From Ottowia sp. (GTDB taxonomy: Bacteria; Pseudomonadota; Gammaproteobacteria; Burkholderiales; Burkholderiaceae): 38,966 nt of DNA. Numbering within the stretch: position 1 is the stretch's first letter; every line of letters starts with the position of its first letter. Position numbers and translations under genes: made by a program. Shown here piece after piece: positions 24,388-32,227 of the stretch. The DNA is taken from the NCBI GenBank assembly GCA_020853585.1, contig JADYYQ010000043.1, forward strand, positions 1 to 38,966, in the 5' to 3' direction. The notes under the pieces are model-generated. The model saw only the letters and a list, made by a program, of their open reading frames with translations, ran no database searches and had not been told where the DNA came from.

Positions 24388-26403
24388 TTAGAGGAGGTGC
24401 GTAGTGGAATGTCTTTTTTTCCACACGATGCCCATCTTTATAAGTGCACTAGAGATAGCACCTCTGGTAACGGACATTTTTTCCGCTAATTCTCTTTGTA
24501 GGCTGTCTGGGTTTCGCTTAAGTTCTTTGAGTAGTTCAGATCGATCAAATTTGCAGTTACTTTTCAGTCCCTTCTTTTCTTGGTGGTGCTCAAGCGCTTG
24601 TTTTCGCCAAAAGCTGATGGTGGATTGCGCGACGTTATACCGTTCTGATGCGACGATTGGGCGTTCCCCTTTTGAGAGAATATTTAATATTTCTTTTTTT
24701 AAGTATTTGTTGTGCTCTATGGTGCGTCTTTTTTCTATCCCTTTATTTTTGATGCTAGCTCTATTTGACAACACATAATTATTCGATTTAGCGATGGGTA
24801 TGTTGTCGTTAGTTTGGTAACTCTGTATCTGATGAGGGTTTGGATTGGCTCTTGGGGGCGATGTGGCGAGTGCATAGTCTAGTGCGCTGTTTGTCTCGTC
24901 TGAAAAGAGCGATGGGGAGGCGAATGTAAATGGCTCTTTATAAGGCATCAATAGATTAATGTCGGATAGTTCTTCCTGATAAAACGGGGTGTTCTCTGCT
25001 GAATAGTTGGGTAAATAATGTTCAGATAGATTTGGTGCCCTATGATGATCCGCTAAATAAGTGTGTGCCTGCGCAAAAGCGCTTTCGTTTGGATAAAGAT
25101 GGGAGATCAGGGTAGCGTTTTGCGGGTTGTTATCAAAGGTGGGCGCTGTGTATGAGGAATAGCCTGTGCTATCAGCAACGGGGTGTGCGTATTCCTGATG
25201 AGATGCGCTTGTGTGTAGATCATCTGTTACATAAGTGTGTGCTTGAGCAGAAGCGCTTTCGTTCGGATAAAGATGGGAGATCAGTGCAGCGTTTTGCGGG
25301 TTGTTGTCAAAGGTGGGCACTGTATATGAGGAATAGCTTGTGTTATCAGCAACGGGGTGTGCGTATTCCTGATGAGATGCGCTTGTGTGTAGATCATTTG
25401 CCAAATAAGTGTGTGCCTGCGCAAAAGCGCTTTCGTTCGGATAAAGATGAGAGATCAGTGCAGCGTTTTGCGGGTTGTTGTCAAACGGGGCTTGCATGTG
25501 CTGATATTTTTCATTCTCCGTTGAACTCAACATGTCGCTTCTGTTTATCAAGTATTCCGAAGTCGGAGATACAGGATTAAGTGGTGCACGGGGGAGCGGG
25601 ATACCTTGATGGCTGTTAGCGAGAGGATGGGTTCTATCAGGACTACGCGCGTACTGTAGAGGCCAATTTGTATAACCCCATGTTGTTCCCCCGTTGTGAT
25701 CGCTTTTGCGATACAGCGTGTCGTAGGCAGGGGGATCAATGTGTAATTGTTTTGGATGTATCTCCGTGGTGGAGTGATAAGGGATGCGTGGCGGAGGTAG
25801 GTTCCCTATGTGTTGTGCGATCGGAAATATGTGCTGGTCTTGGTGGTGTGATGGGTTTGTTGTATTAGGGATCACTAGATTGCAAGTGCTCAGCCTTTGC
25901 TCTAGGCGATTGTTTGTTGCGAGCGTTTTATGTTGCGTGAAGGGCGTGAAGGTAGAGGAATGAGCGGTGTAATCTGTATTTCTCGTGGGAGATAAGGCGT
26001 TAAGAGGTACATGTGGGAGCGGATTATCTTGATGGATGTTAGTGAGAGGATGGGTTCTGTCAGGACTACGCGCGTAGTGTAGAGGCCAATTTGTATAGCC
26101 CCATGTTGTTCCCCCGTTGTTATCGCTTTTGCGATACAGCGTGTCGTAGGCAGGGGGATCAATGTGTAATTGTTTTGGATGTATATCAGAGGTTAAGGGA
26201 TAAGGGGTACTAGGGTTGCCTATGTGTTGCTGCGCGATGGGAAATACGTGCTGTGCTTGTTGATGTGATTGATGTGTTGTACTCGGCGGGGCTAGAGTGA
26301 ATGTGCTCAAATTTTGTTGTGGGCGATTGCTTGTCGATGTCGTTTCACGTTGAGCCACTGGGGTAGATCGGGAAGAATGATAGGTGTGACGAGTAACTTT
26401 CAT
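24388..26403 (-). CDS. Repeat protein with PPAY motifs and C-terminal IS630/Tc1-like DNA-binding domain
   Basis: This 671-residue protein matches no family I know as a whole. Residues 22-140 and 163-281 are two copies of a repeat of about 119 residues, each with HIDPPAYDTLYRKSD; the PPAY motifs lie at 83-86 and 224-227. Residues 307-364, 365-422 and 423-452 are 2.5 copies of a 58-residue repeat that begins FDNNPQNA. The C-terminus contains two helix-turn-helix units. HTH1 (about 565-605) includes SERYNVAQSTISFWRKQA, and HTH2 (about 619-665) includes RELAEKMSVTRGAISSALIK followed by KMGIVWKKR. Their order and spacing match the bipartite DNA-binding region of IS630/Tc1-type transposases, but no DDE catalytic domain follows. 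No signal peptide is seen, and there is no clear ribosome site. It may be an effector or regulator. Confidence 0.8.
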   Translation of the reverse strand: MKVTRHTYHSSRSTPVAQRETTSTSNRPQQNLSTFTLAPPSTTHQSHQQAQHVFPIAQQHIGNPSTPYPLTSDIHPKQLHIDPPAYDTLYRKSDNNGGTTWGYTNWPLHYARSPDRTHPLTNIHQDNPLPHVPLNALSPTRNTDYTAHSSTFTPFTQHKTLATNNRLEQRLSTCNLVIPNTTNPSHHQDQHIFPIAQHIGNLPPPRIPYHSTTEIHPKQLHIDPPAYDTLYRKSDHNGGTTWGYTNWPLQYARSPDRTHPLANSHQGIPLPRAPLNPVSPTSEYLINRSDMLSSTENEKYQHMQAPFDNNPQNAALISHLYPNESAFAQAHTYLANDLHTSASHQEYAHPVADNTSYSSYTVPTFDNNPQNAALISHLYPNESASAQAHTYVTDDLHTSASHQEYAHPVADSTGYSSYTAPTFDNNPQNATLISHLYPNESAFAQAHTYLADHHRAPNLSEHYLPNYSAENTPFYQEELSDINLLMPYKEPFTFASPSLFSDETNSALDYALATSPPRANPNPHQIQSYQTNDNIPIAKSNNYVLSNRASIKNKGIEKRRTIEHNKYLKKEILNILSKGERPIVASERYNVAQSTISFWRKQALEHHQEKKGLKSNCKFDRSELLKELKRNPDSLQRELAEKMSVTRGAISSALIKMGIVWKKRHSTTHLL
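25048..25485 (-). repeat. 2.5 tandem copies of a 174-base coding repeat
   Basis: Units lie at 25312-25485, 25138-25311 and 25048-25137 (partial), in coding order. They encode 58-residue units with very similar nucleotide sequence; for example, the block encoding NPQNAALISHLYPNES is nearly identical in all three. The high DNA identity indicates recent tandem duplication. Confidence 0.9.
25561..25917 (-). repeat. Long repeat A, second copy in coding order
   Basis: The 357-base partner of the unit at 25984-26340 encodes residues 163-281. The core is strongly conserved, while the flanks (STCNLVIPN against STFTLAPPS) have diverged. This suggests either selection on the PPAY core or partial gene conversion. 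Confidence 0.85.
25984..26340 (-). repeat. Long repeat A, first copy in coding order
   Basis: This 357-base unit encodes residues 22-140 of the 671-residue protein. About 115 bases (26070-26182) are almost identical to 25648-25760 in the second copy. They include the block encoding DPPAYDTLYRKSD. Confidence 0.85.
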
Positions 26404-26735
26404 ATGTCGCTAATTTAAATTAAATAGATCGTGTTTTTATTGTGGCGCTCGCATCAGTGCCTATGCGTTTTATGCATATCCCTCTTTTTATCGAATTCGT
26501 ATGAATGGGTGCTAAGCGGTCTTTATTTTTGGTTTGCTATGAGGGATTGTTGTGCGATGTCTTTAACGCAGGACTTGTAGAAGCAACGATGTGAAGATAA
26601 ATCCTGTCGAATAAATATCGTAGGGGATATAACTTTGGGTATAAGCCTGCGTCAAAGCAAACACAGCGCGTTTCGTGGTTGCGCTAGTTGTTTTGTTCCA
26701 TTTTTTAGTATCAAATTTTGTAAAAAATGAATGCG
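26404..26735. other. Intergenic region between island and ubiH
   Basis: These 332 bases lie between the repeat-protein start and the ubiH stop. The 20 bases next to the start are very AT-rich (TTAATTTAAATTA on the coding strand) and may be the promoter. No terminator is seen after ubiH, and an 87-codon minus frame (26563-26826) that runs into ubiH is a shadow. Confidence 0.45.
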
Positions 26736-28118
26736 TTAACGAGAACCAAACATCATTTGATGTGCCAGAGTATGGCGTAGTGTGGGGAATAGGCCGCATG
26801 CAGTGAGTGCAAGTGTGCGTCCCCATTCCACTGGCGTGAACTCACTTGAAAAAATAGAAGGGAGTGTGCTGGTGATGATTTGTGTGCGTTGTCGATCTAT
26901 ATATCGACGTTGCGCAAACTGAGCGAGTGTAGGGTCGTCGATGGATTGTCTAAGTGTGTGGGCGAGAGTCCAAGCGTCGCGTAGACCGAGATTTAAGCCT
27001 TGACCTGCGACGGGATGTAAAGCCTGAGCTGCATTACCAATCGCTACATGCCGCCCTTGTACTAAGTTAGCACTGCTACGTATATGTAATGGGTAGGCTA
27101 GGCGCTGTTGTACTGACTGAAATGTACCCATACGGGTGCCAAATGTATGGTTAAGTGCTTGTAAAAAATCGCTATCACTTAATGTCATGCGTTGTGTGCT
27201 GATCGATGTAGGGGCTATCCACACTAAAGAAAATGCCGGTGTCCCGCAGCGTAAGCGAGTAGGAAGTAAAGCGAGCGGCCCCTCTTGTGTAAAGCGCTCC
27301 CATGCCCAGTGTGGTTTGGGCGCTTGGCAAGTAACGGTAGCTAAGACCGCGGTTTGAGGTGGCATTGCGGTGCCAATATGCGAGACAAGTTTTTGAAATA
27401 GGTTGGGTTGCGCCATAAGCGGAAGAGATTTAAATAGCCCTCCTTCTGCGTGAATCACGAGTTTGGCATGCAGTGCCTCTGTATGCGCGCCTTTAATATT
27501 AAGTAAAACGCCATTTTCCAAATCGCTTGTGTGTGTGACTTGACTACTCGTCCACCAACGAAAGCGCGGATGATCTTGCACTTGTTGGCGTAGCGCTTGA
27601 CCGAGTGCCTGTTGTATAGCGACGTATGAGGTGACATGACCGAGGGCTTCGTTACCGTAGTCGGTGTAAGTGAAATGTGTGCGGCCAAAATGACCTTGCT
27701 GCGACACGTGGATATCGTAAATGGGTGTAGTAGTGGTTGGCCAGGCGTGTAGATCGTGTAGCAAGAGGGCGCTACCAGCAGCCAGTGCTATGGTTCTCGG
27801 ATCAGCGTTTTCTGGATGGGGAGGGCACGAATTATTTTTTTCTGTAGGGTTGTCATTGAGGTTTTGGGTTGCGCGCGCAGGCGTGCTGAGTTGCGTGTTA
27901 GGTGCAAGATAAGTGGGTTGTGTATCGATCAAGGTGATATGCCACGGACTATCACGTAGTAGCCAACCTGCTAATGCAAGACCCACGGGGCCTGCACCGA
28001 TAAGCGCGATGTCGGTGTACTGATTGGTGAGGTGGTTTGATGACGACAGATTTAAGATGTCATCGTGAGGATCAAGTTGTGCGTTATGCGCAGGAATCGT
28101 GAATGCTGGATTAGCCAT
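26736..28118 (-). CDS. ubiH: 2-octaprenyl-6-methoxyphenol hydroxylase-like monooxygenase UbiH
   Basis: This FAD-dependent hydroxylase of ubiquinone synthesis has 460 residues. The Rossmann motif is ALIGAGPVGLALAG (38-51). DPRTIALA (106-113) is the DxR-type motif of aromatic hydroxylases. The FAD motif IGNAAQALHPVAGQGLNLGLRDA has the GNAAQ variant of GDAAH that is typical of UbiH. Two features are odd: about 30 polar N-terminal residues before the fold, and an insertion of about 33 Asn/Thr/Pro-rich residues (72-104) just before DPRTIAL. The start overlaps the pepP end by 8 bases, so ubiH is the last gene of amgK-murU-pepP-ubiH, an order known from Burkholderia. Confidence 0.92.
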   Translation of the reverse strand: MANPAFTIPAHNAQLDPHDDILNLSSSNHLTNQYTDIALIGAGPVGLALAGWLLRDSPWHITLIDTQPTYLAPNTQLSTPARATQNLNDNPTEKNNSCPPHPENADPRTIALAAGSALLLHDLHAWPTTTTPIYDIHVSQQGHFGRTHFTYTDYGNEALGHVTSYVAIQQALGQALRQQVQDHPRFRWWTSSQVTHTSDLENGVLLNIKGAHTEALHAKLVIHAEGGLFKSLPLMAQPNLFQKLVSHIGTAMPPQTAVLATVTCQAPKPHWAWERFTQEGPLALLPTRLRCGTPAFSLVWIAPTSISTQRMTLSDSDFLQALNHTFGTRMGTFQSVQQRLAYPLHIRSSANLVQGRHVAIGNAAQALHPVAGQGLNLGLRDAWTLAHTLRQSIDDPTLAQFAQRRYIDRQRTQIITSTLPSIFSSEFTPVEWGRTLALTACGLFPTLRHTLAHQMMFGSR

Positions 28119-29508
28119 GTGCCATCAGTGCTTCTATCTCATTGACCTGGACGGGGACATCGCGGCTAATAAGTTCACATCCTTGCGGGGTAACGACTGC
28201 ATCATCTTCAATGCGGATACCGATATGCCAATAGCATTCTGGCACGGTGGGGTCGGGTCGCACATAGAGTCCTGGCTCGATGGTACACACCATGCCGGGT
28301 TTTAAGATACGCCAAGCGGAAGGCTCAGATGCGGTAGAGGTTGCTGCCGGATAAGGTGTGAATACAGGTGGCGTGCCGGGTTCTTGATAAGCGCCACAGT
28401 CGTGTACATCTAATCCTAGCCAGTGCCCTGTGCGGTGCATATAAAATTTTGCATACGCTTGTTTTTCAATAACATCGTTAAGATTGCCCACGATATTGTG
28501 ATCAAGCAGTTTGGTATCGAGCATCCCTTGGGCAAGCACCGCGACGGCAGCATGATGGGCTTGCATAAAATGCTGACCCGGGCGTGTAACGGCGATGGCT
28601 GCTTCTTGCGCGGCTAATACGATTTCGTACAGAGTACGTTGAGGCGGCGTAAATTTTCCGCTGACGGGAAAAGTACGGGTGATATCGGAGGCGTAGCCTT
28701 GTAGTTCACATCCCGCATCGATTAAGCAGAGCTCACCGGCACGCAGTTCACGGTTGCCGGCACGATAGTGCAGGACACAGGTGTTTTCGCCCGCGGCAAC
28801 GATGCTGTTATAAGCGACTGATTCAGCGCCGGCATAGCGAAACGCATGTAATAAGGTTGCTTCTAAATGGTATTCACGTAGTCCTGCGCGGCAGGTTTGC
28901 ATAGCAGTACGATGACCCTGAGCGGAGATGTGCGCGGCGCGGCGCATGGTGGCTATTTCGTGCGTATCTTTTACTAAACGCATTTCGTCGAGTAGCGCAT
29001 AAATATCATGGAGATGCGCTGGGGCTTGTTGTCCCGTACGTGCTTGTGCACGTACTTTTTTTAACCAGCGCTGTTGTTGCATATCGCTTTTGGTCGTGTG
29101 GGCGAGGGCGGTGAAAAAAGTAGATCGGTTAGCGAGTAACTCGGGTAATTTTTCATCGAGTAATGAAGTGGGATAAGCCAGATCCATGCCAAAGGCGACG
29201 CGTGCTGCATTAGTACCATAGCGTATACCGTCCCAAATCTCGCGTTCGCTATTTTTCTCACGACAAAATAAAATGGTTTGATCTTGTTCTGGGCGGTCAC
29301 CGACGATGAGCGCGATGCTACTTTCGGGTTCATGAAAACCGGTTAGATAATAAAAATAACTATCGTAGCGGTATGGATAATCACTGTCTCGATTACGCAT
29401 CACTTCGGGCGCGGTTGCAAGATAAGCCACGCTATTGGGAGAGAGACTGCGCATGGTATTGAAGAGTCGCTTACGTCGCTCTACATAAATATTGAGGTTG
29501 TCTATCAT
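28111..29508 (-). CDS. pepP: Xaa-Pro aminopeptidase (aminopeptidase P)
   Basis: PepP removes the N-terminal residue from peptides with Pro at position 2, using two Mn ions. The 465-residue M24 protein has an N-terminal creatinase-like domain (begins YVERRKRLFNTM) and the pita-bread catalytic domain. Metal ligands are the two aspartates of LIDAGCELQGYASDITRTF, the histidine of HRTGHWLGLDVHD, and the glutamates of IEPGLYV and IRIEDDAVV. The start overlaps the murU stop by ATGA, and the end overlaps the ubiH start. Length and motifs are normal. Confidence 0.95.
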   Translation of the reverse strand: MIDNLNIYVERRKRLFNTMRSLSPNSVAYLATAPEVMRNRDSDYPYRYDSYFYYLTGFHEPESSIALIVGDRPEQDQTILFCREKNSEREIWDGIRYGTNAARVAFGMDLAYPTSLLDEKLPELLANRSTFFTALAHTTKSDMQQQRWLKKVRAQARTGQQAPAHLHDIYALLDEMRLVKDTHEIATMRRAAHISAQGHRTAMQTCRAGLREYHLEATLLHAFRYAGAESVAYNSIVAAGENTCVLHYRAGNRELRAGELCLIDAGCELQGYASDITRTFPVSGKFTPPQRTLYEIVLAAQEAAIAVTRPGQHFMQAHHAAVAVLAQGMLDTKLLDHNIVGNLNDVIEKQAYAKFYMHRTGHWLGLDVHDCGAYQEPGTPPVFTPYPAATSTASEPSAWRILKPGMVCTIEPGLYVRPDPTVPECYWHIGIRIEDDAVVTPQGCELISRDVPVQVNEIEALMAHG

Positions 29509-30209
29509 GATTGGGCGGTGCGCAAACTTTGATCAAGTTGGCTAAGTTGAGTTGGATTACCGATGTTATGCCAAATGCCAGAAAAATACTCGCCGCTGAC
29601 GCGTTTTTGTTCGATCGCGGTATTTAAAAGGGGGCTTAGCTTTGCTTTGGTGTGCGGGGGCACGTTGGTAAAGTCACGCGTGTCAAATAAGCCAATGTTG
29701 GCATAGGTTAAGCGTGGTGTGCCGGTATTTTTGATGGTGTTCTGTTCAAGTACAAAGTCGCCTTGTGGATGGAACATAGGGTTGTCGACCATCACCAAAT
29801 GCATATGCGGTGCGCTAAGCGTTGCCATTTTTTTGGCCGGGTGATGAAGGCTAGAAAAATCAAAGTGCGTATAAATATCGCCGCTGATCGCCAGAAATAC
29901 GCCGTTGCCTAGTAACGGGAGTGCATGTGCGATACCCCCCGCGGTTTCTAATGCGCTGTGCGGTGTGTCGCCTTCTGCTGAATACTGTAGCCGCACGCCC
30001 CACTGATGGCCATCGCCAAGTATCTGGGCAAATTGGGTACCCAGCCAAGCATGATTAATAACGATATCATGCCATCCTGCTTGAGCGAGCGCTTGGATAA
30101 TCCACATGATCAATGGTTTTCCCCCGACATGGAGTAAGGGTTTGGGCGTGTGGTCTGTCAAGGGGCGCATGCGTTCGCCGCGACCCGCGGCAAAAATCAT
30201 TGCTTTCAT
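29505..30209 (-). CDS. murU: N-acetylmuramate alpha-1-phosphate uridylyltransferase MurU
   Basis: MurU makes UDP-MurNAc from MurNAc-1-phosphate in the cell-wall recycling route that bypasses de novo synthesis and fosfomycin. The 234-residue protein has the nucleotidyltransferase start MKAMIFAAGRGERMRPLTD. KPLLHVGGKPLI, GDIYTHFDF (metal aspartate) and GIWHNIGNPTQL at the end are further motifs. The frame runs back to 30257, but ATG 30209 comes directly after the amgK stop (TGA-T-ATG) and gives the family N-terminus. Assignment rests on the adjacent amgK and the nearby lptD, the arrangement known from Pseudomonas. Confidence 0.9.
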   Translation of the reverse strand: MKAMIFAAGRGERMRPLTDHTPKPLLHVGGKPLIMWIIQALAQAGWHDIVINHAWLGTQFAQILGDGHQWGVRLQYSAEGDTPHSALETAGGIAHALPLLGNGVFLAISGDIYTHFDFSSLHHPAKKMATLSAPHMHLVMVDNPMFHPQGDFVLEQNTIKNTGTPRLTYANIGLFDTRDFTNVPPHTKAKLSPLLNTAIEQKRVSGEYFSGIWHNIGNPTQLSQLDQSLRTAQS

Positions 30210-30210
30210 A

Positions 30211-31254
30211 TCAGAAGGTGTAACCGATAGATGAAGGGGTGGCGGCAATTTGATCAAGTAATGTGAGCAGGGGCTTGAATTCGCGATAGCGCTGCGTTAC
30301 TTGGTGTGCATAGGTAAATACGCGGGGCAAATATTGTAGGTAAGCTTTTTTGCCGTCGCGATGGTACAACCGAGAAAAAATACCCAATACTTTGAGATGG
30401 CGTTGTAAGCCCATCCATTCGTAATCACGATAGAACTCGCCAAAATCAGTGGGGACGGGCAAGCCTTTTTGTTTAGCTTGAGTCCAGTAACGTGCTAACC
30501 AATCAATTTGCTGCGCTTCTTCCCAGTCGATGTAGGCATCGCGCCAGAGCGAAACAAGATCATATGTAATAGGTCCATAGACTGCATCTTGAAAATCAAG
30601 AATACCCGGTGAATTGTCAGATGTCACCATTAAATTGCGACAATGATAGTCGCGATGTACGTAAGTAGACGCTTGAGCCAGATGATTTTCAATCAAGGTT
30701 TGGTAAATCTGATGTAGATGATTTTTTTGCGTGTCGGTGAGCGTAATGTGATGATGTTTAAGATACCAGGTATCAAATAAATGTAATTCGTTTTGCAATA
30801 ACGTAGCGCTATAGTGGGGTAAGGTATCGGGCTGGCTCGCTTGTTGAATTTTTAATAATGCGGCAGAGGCATCGCCATATAATTTTTCTGCCGTGGTTGC
30901 ATTAAGCGCATCGGCGTAAGTGATTTGACCTAGATCGCTAAGTAATAAAAATCCCTGGGCGATATCTTGTTCAAATACGGTGGGCACATGAACCCCTGCT
31001 TTGGCGAATAGCGCGGCAATCGCGATAAACGGGCGACAATCTTCCTGCATAGGCGGTGCATCCATCACAATCAAGCTTGGATACTGAGGATGTTGGGTGC
31101 TTACACGAAAGTAGCGGCGAAAGCTGGCATCGCTCGATGCCGCTTGCACTTGATCGCAATCTATTTTCCAGTGCGCGGGAAGAGCGCATAACCAGCTGTG
31201 CAGCTGCGTAAGACGGGCATCTGCGCCAGGCGATGTAAAGAGTAATGGTTGCAT
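30211..31254 (-). CDS. amgK: N-acetylmuramate/N-acetylglucosamine anomeric kinase AmgK
   Basis: This 347-residue member of the aminoglycoside-phosphotransferase fold phosphorylates the anomeric position of MurNAc. The catalytic loop is VHRDYHCRNLM, and GILDFQDAVYGPITYDLVSL carries the metal aspartate. The nucleotide-binding N-lobe begins DASFRRYFRV. It overlaps no gene upstream and is coupled to murU by a TGA-T-ATG junction. The neighbour divergently transcribed is lptD, the context that distinguishes AmgK from other APH-fold kinases. Normal length. Confidence 0.9.
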   Translation of the reverse strand: MQPLLFTSPGADARLTQLHSWLCALPAHWKIDCDQVQAASSDASFRRYFRVSTQHPQYPSLIVMDAPPMQEDCRPFIAIAALFAKAGVHVPTVFEQDIAQGFLLLSDLGQITYADALNATTAEKLYGDASAALLKIQQASQPDTLPHYSATLLQNELHLFDTWYLKHHHITLTDTQKNHLHQIYQTLIENHLAQASTYVHRDYHCRNLMVTSDNSPGILDFQDAVYGPITYDLVSLWRDAYIDWEEAQQIDWLARYWTQAKQKGLPVPTDFGEFYRDYEWMGLQRHLKVLGIFSRLYHRDGKKAYLQYLPRVFTYAHQVTQRYREFKPLLTLLDQIAATPSSIGYTF

Positions 31255-31409
31255 CCTAGCGATCCTAAAATAATTCGTAGGATAATACCCGACCTAATCT
31301 CAATATCGGGTGTGAAATAGCGGTGATGTATGGCAAAAATGCCGATGGATATACCCGCGCCCGACACAATATATGTGTTGTGTGCCGAGATTCAATAATA
31401 AATTAGGGA

Positions 31410-31452
31410 GTGACCTGGGTCACGACTTAAATGAGCGTGAATGTGATTCACG
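31410..31452. promoter_or_regulatory. Two adjacent dyads upstream of lptD
   Basis: The first dyad is GTGACC-TG-GGTCAC (31410-31423) with perfect 6-base arms. The second is CGTGAAT-GTG-ATTCACG (31436-31452) with perfect 7-base arms. They lie 38-80 bases before the lptD start, within the divergent amgK-lptD spacer (31255-31489). They may be operator sites or a hairpin leader; which regulator would bind is unknown. Confidence 0.5.
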
Positions 31453-31489
31453 ATATTCTCAACCGCTCGTGTAGCAGGCAAAGCCTTCT

Positions 31490-32206
31490 TTGGTGGAAAT
31501 GCAGAAAATTAAAATTCGTTGGGCTCTTAGCGCATTGCGCGCTAAATTATTGCGCGTGTTACCGCGTTATCAGATTGACGGTGTTGTTCGGTTGAACAAA
31601 CGTCTCTTTATGGCCTTGCTATGTGTGCTAACGGATCTAGCGTATGCAGCGGATAGCATCATATTGCCCGATGCATCTTTAATCACGCGTGCTCGTGCGA
31701 ACGCGGTGGATGCGATTGATGATCACCGTGTATTACTGAAGGGCGATGTTCATCTTTGGCGTGGCCAACAAGATTTGCGGACCGATCAACTTGAATATGA
31801 CAGCGATATCGATCAAGCCACCGCGCAAGGTAATGTGCGCATGGCACAGGGTGGGCTAGTTTTTAAAGGTCCTAAGGCGCAGCTGTTGCTCGATGCGAAG
31901 GAAGGCAGTATGGATAGTCCGCACTATTGGCTTACACGTACAAATGGGCGTGGTCAGGCTGACAAAATTTTATTTCTGGGCGAAAACCAATATCGCGCAG
32001 AAAACGCAACGTACAGTACATGTAGTCCTGACAACATGTCATGGTTTTTGCGTACCCGTAAACTTGATATCGATGATGAACGCAAAATTGCCTCAGGCGA
32101 CAGTGCCACTTTGGTATTTTTAGGCGTGCCGGTTAGTACCCCTTCTTTTAGTTTGCCTCTCTCTGAGGAGCGGCGTTCCGGATTTTTAGCGCCTCTGCTT
32201 GGATAA
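31490..32206 (+). CDS. lptD: LPS-assembly protein LptD, N-terminal part up to an in-frame stop
   Basis: LptD inserts LPS in the outer leaflet with LptE. This part encodes 238 residues: a signal sequence (about 36-54, cleavage after AYA), then the periplasmic OstA/LptA-like jellyroll (about 60-210, with LLKGDVHLWRGQQDLRTD). It ends GFLAPLLG at TAA 32204-32206. Beyond the TAA the same frame continues with STAGGVDMTLPYYVNI, which is the normal LptD sequence after this point. A single base change from a Tyr codon (TAT/TAC) would explain the stop. Cys178 (YSTCSPD) matches the position of the N-terminal half of the essential disulfide. The start is GTG 31490 or ATG 31496; neither has a clear ribosome site. 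Confidence 0.88.
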   Translation: MVEMQKIKIRWALSALRAKLLRVLPRYQIDGVVRLNKRLFMALLCVLTDLAYAADSIILPDASLITRARANAVDAIDDHRVLLKGDVHLWRGQQDLRTDQLEYDSDIDQATAQGNVRMAQGGLVFKGPKAQLLLDAKEGSMDSPHYWLTRTNGRGQADKILFLGENQYRAENATYSTCSPDNMSWFLRTRKLDIDDERKIASGDSATLVFLGVPVSTPSFSLPLSEERRSGFLAPLLG

Positions 32207-32227
32207 AGTACAGCGGGTGGGGTAGAT

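Noticed and set aside
25152..25580. 142-codon plus-strand frame with its own repeated peptide
   Set aside because: It is antisense to the 174-base repeats of the 671-residue gene; repetition follows from the DNA repeats, and no ribosome site or known motif supports it.
25048..26340. CRISPR array
   Set aside because: The repeats are 174 and about 357 bases, coding and directly adjacent, not short repeats with unique spacers.
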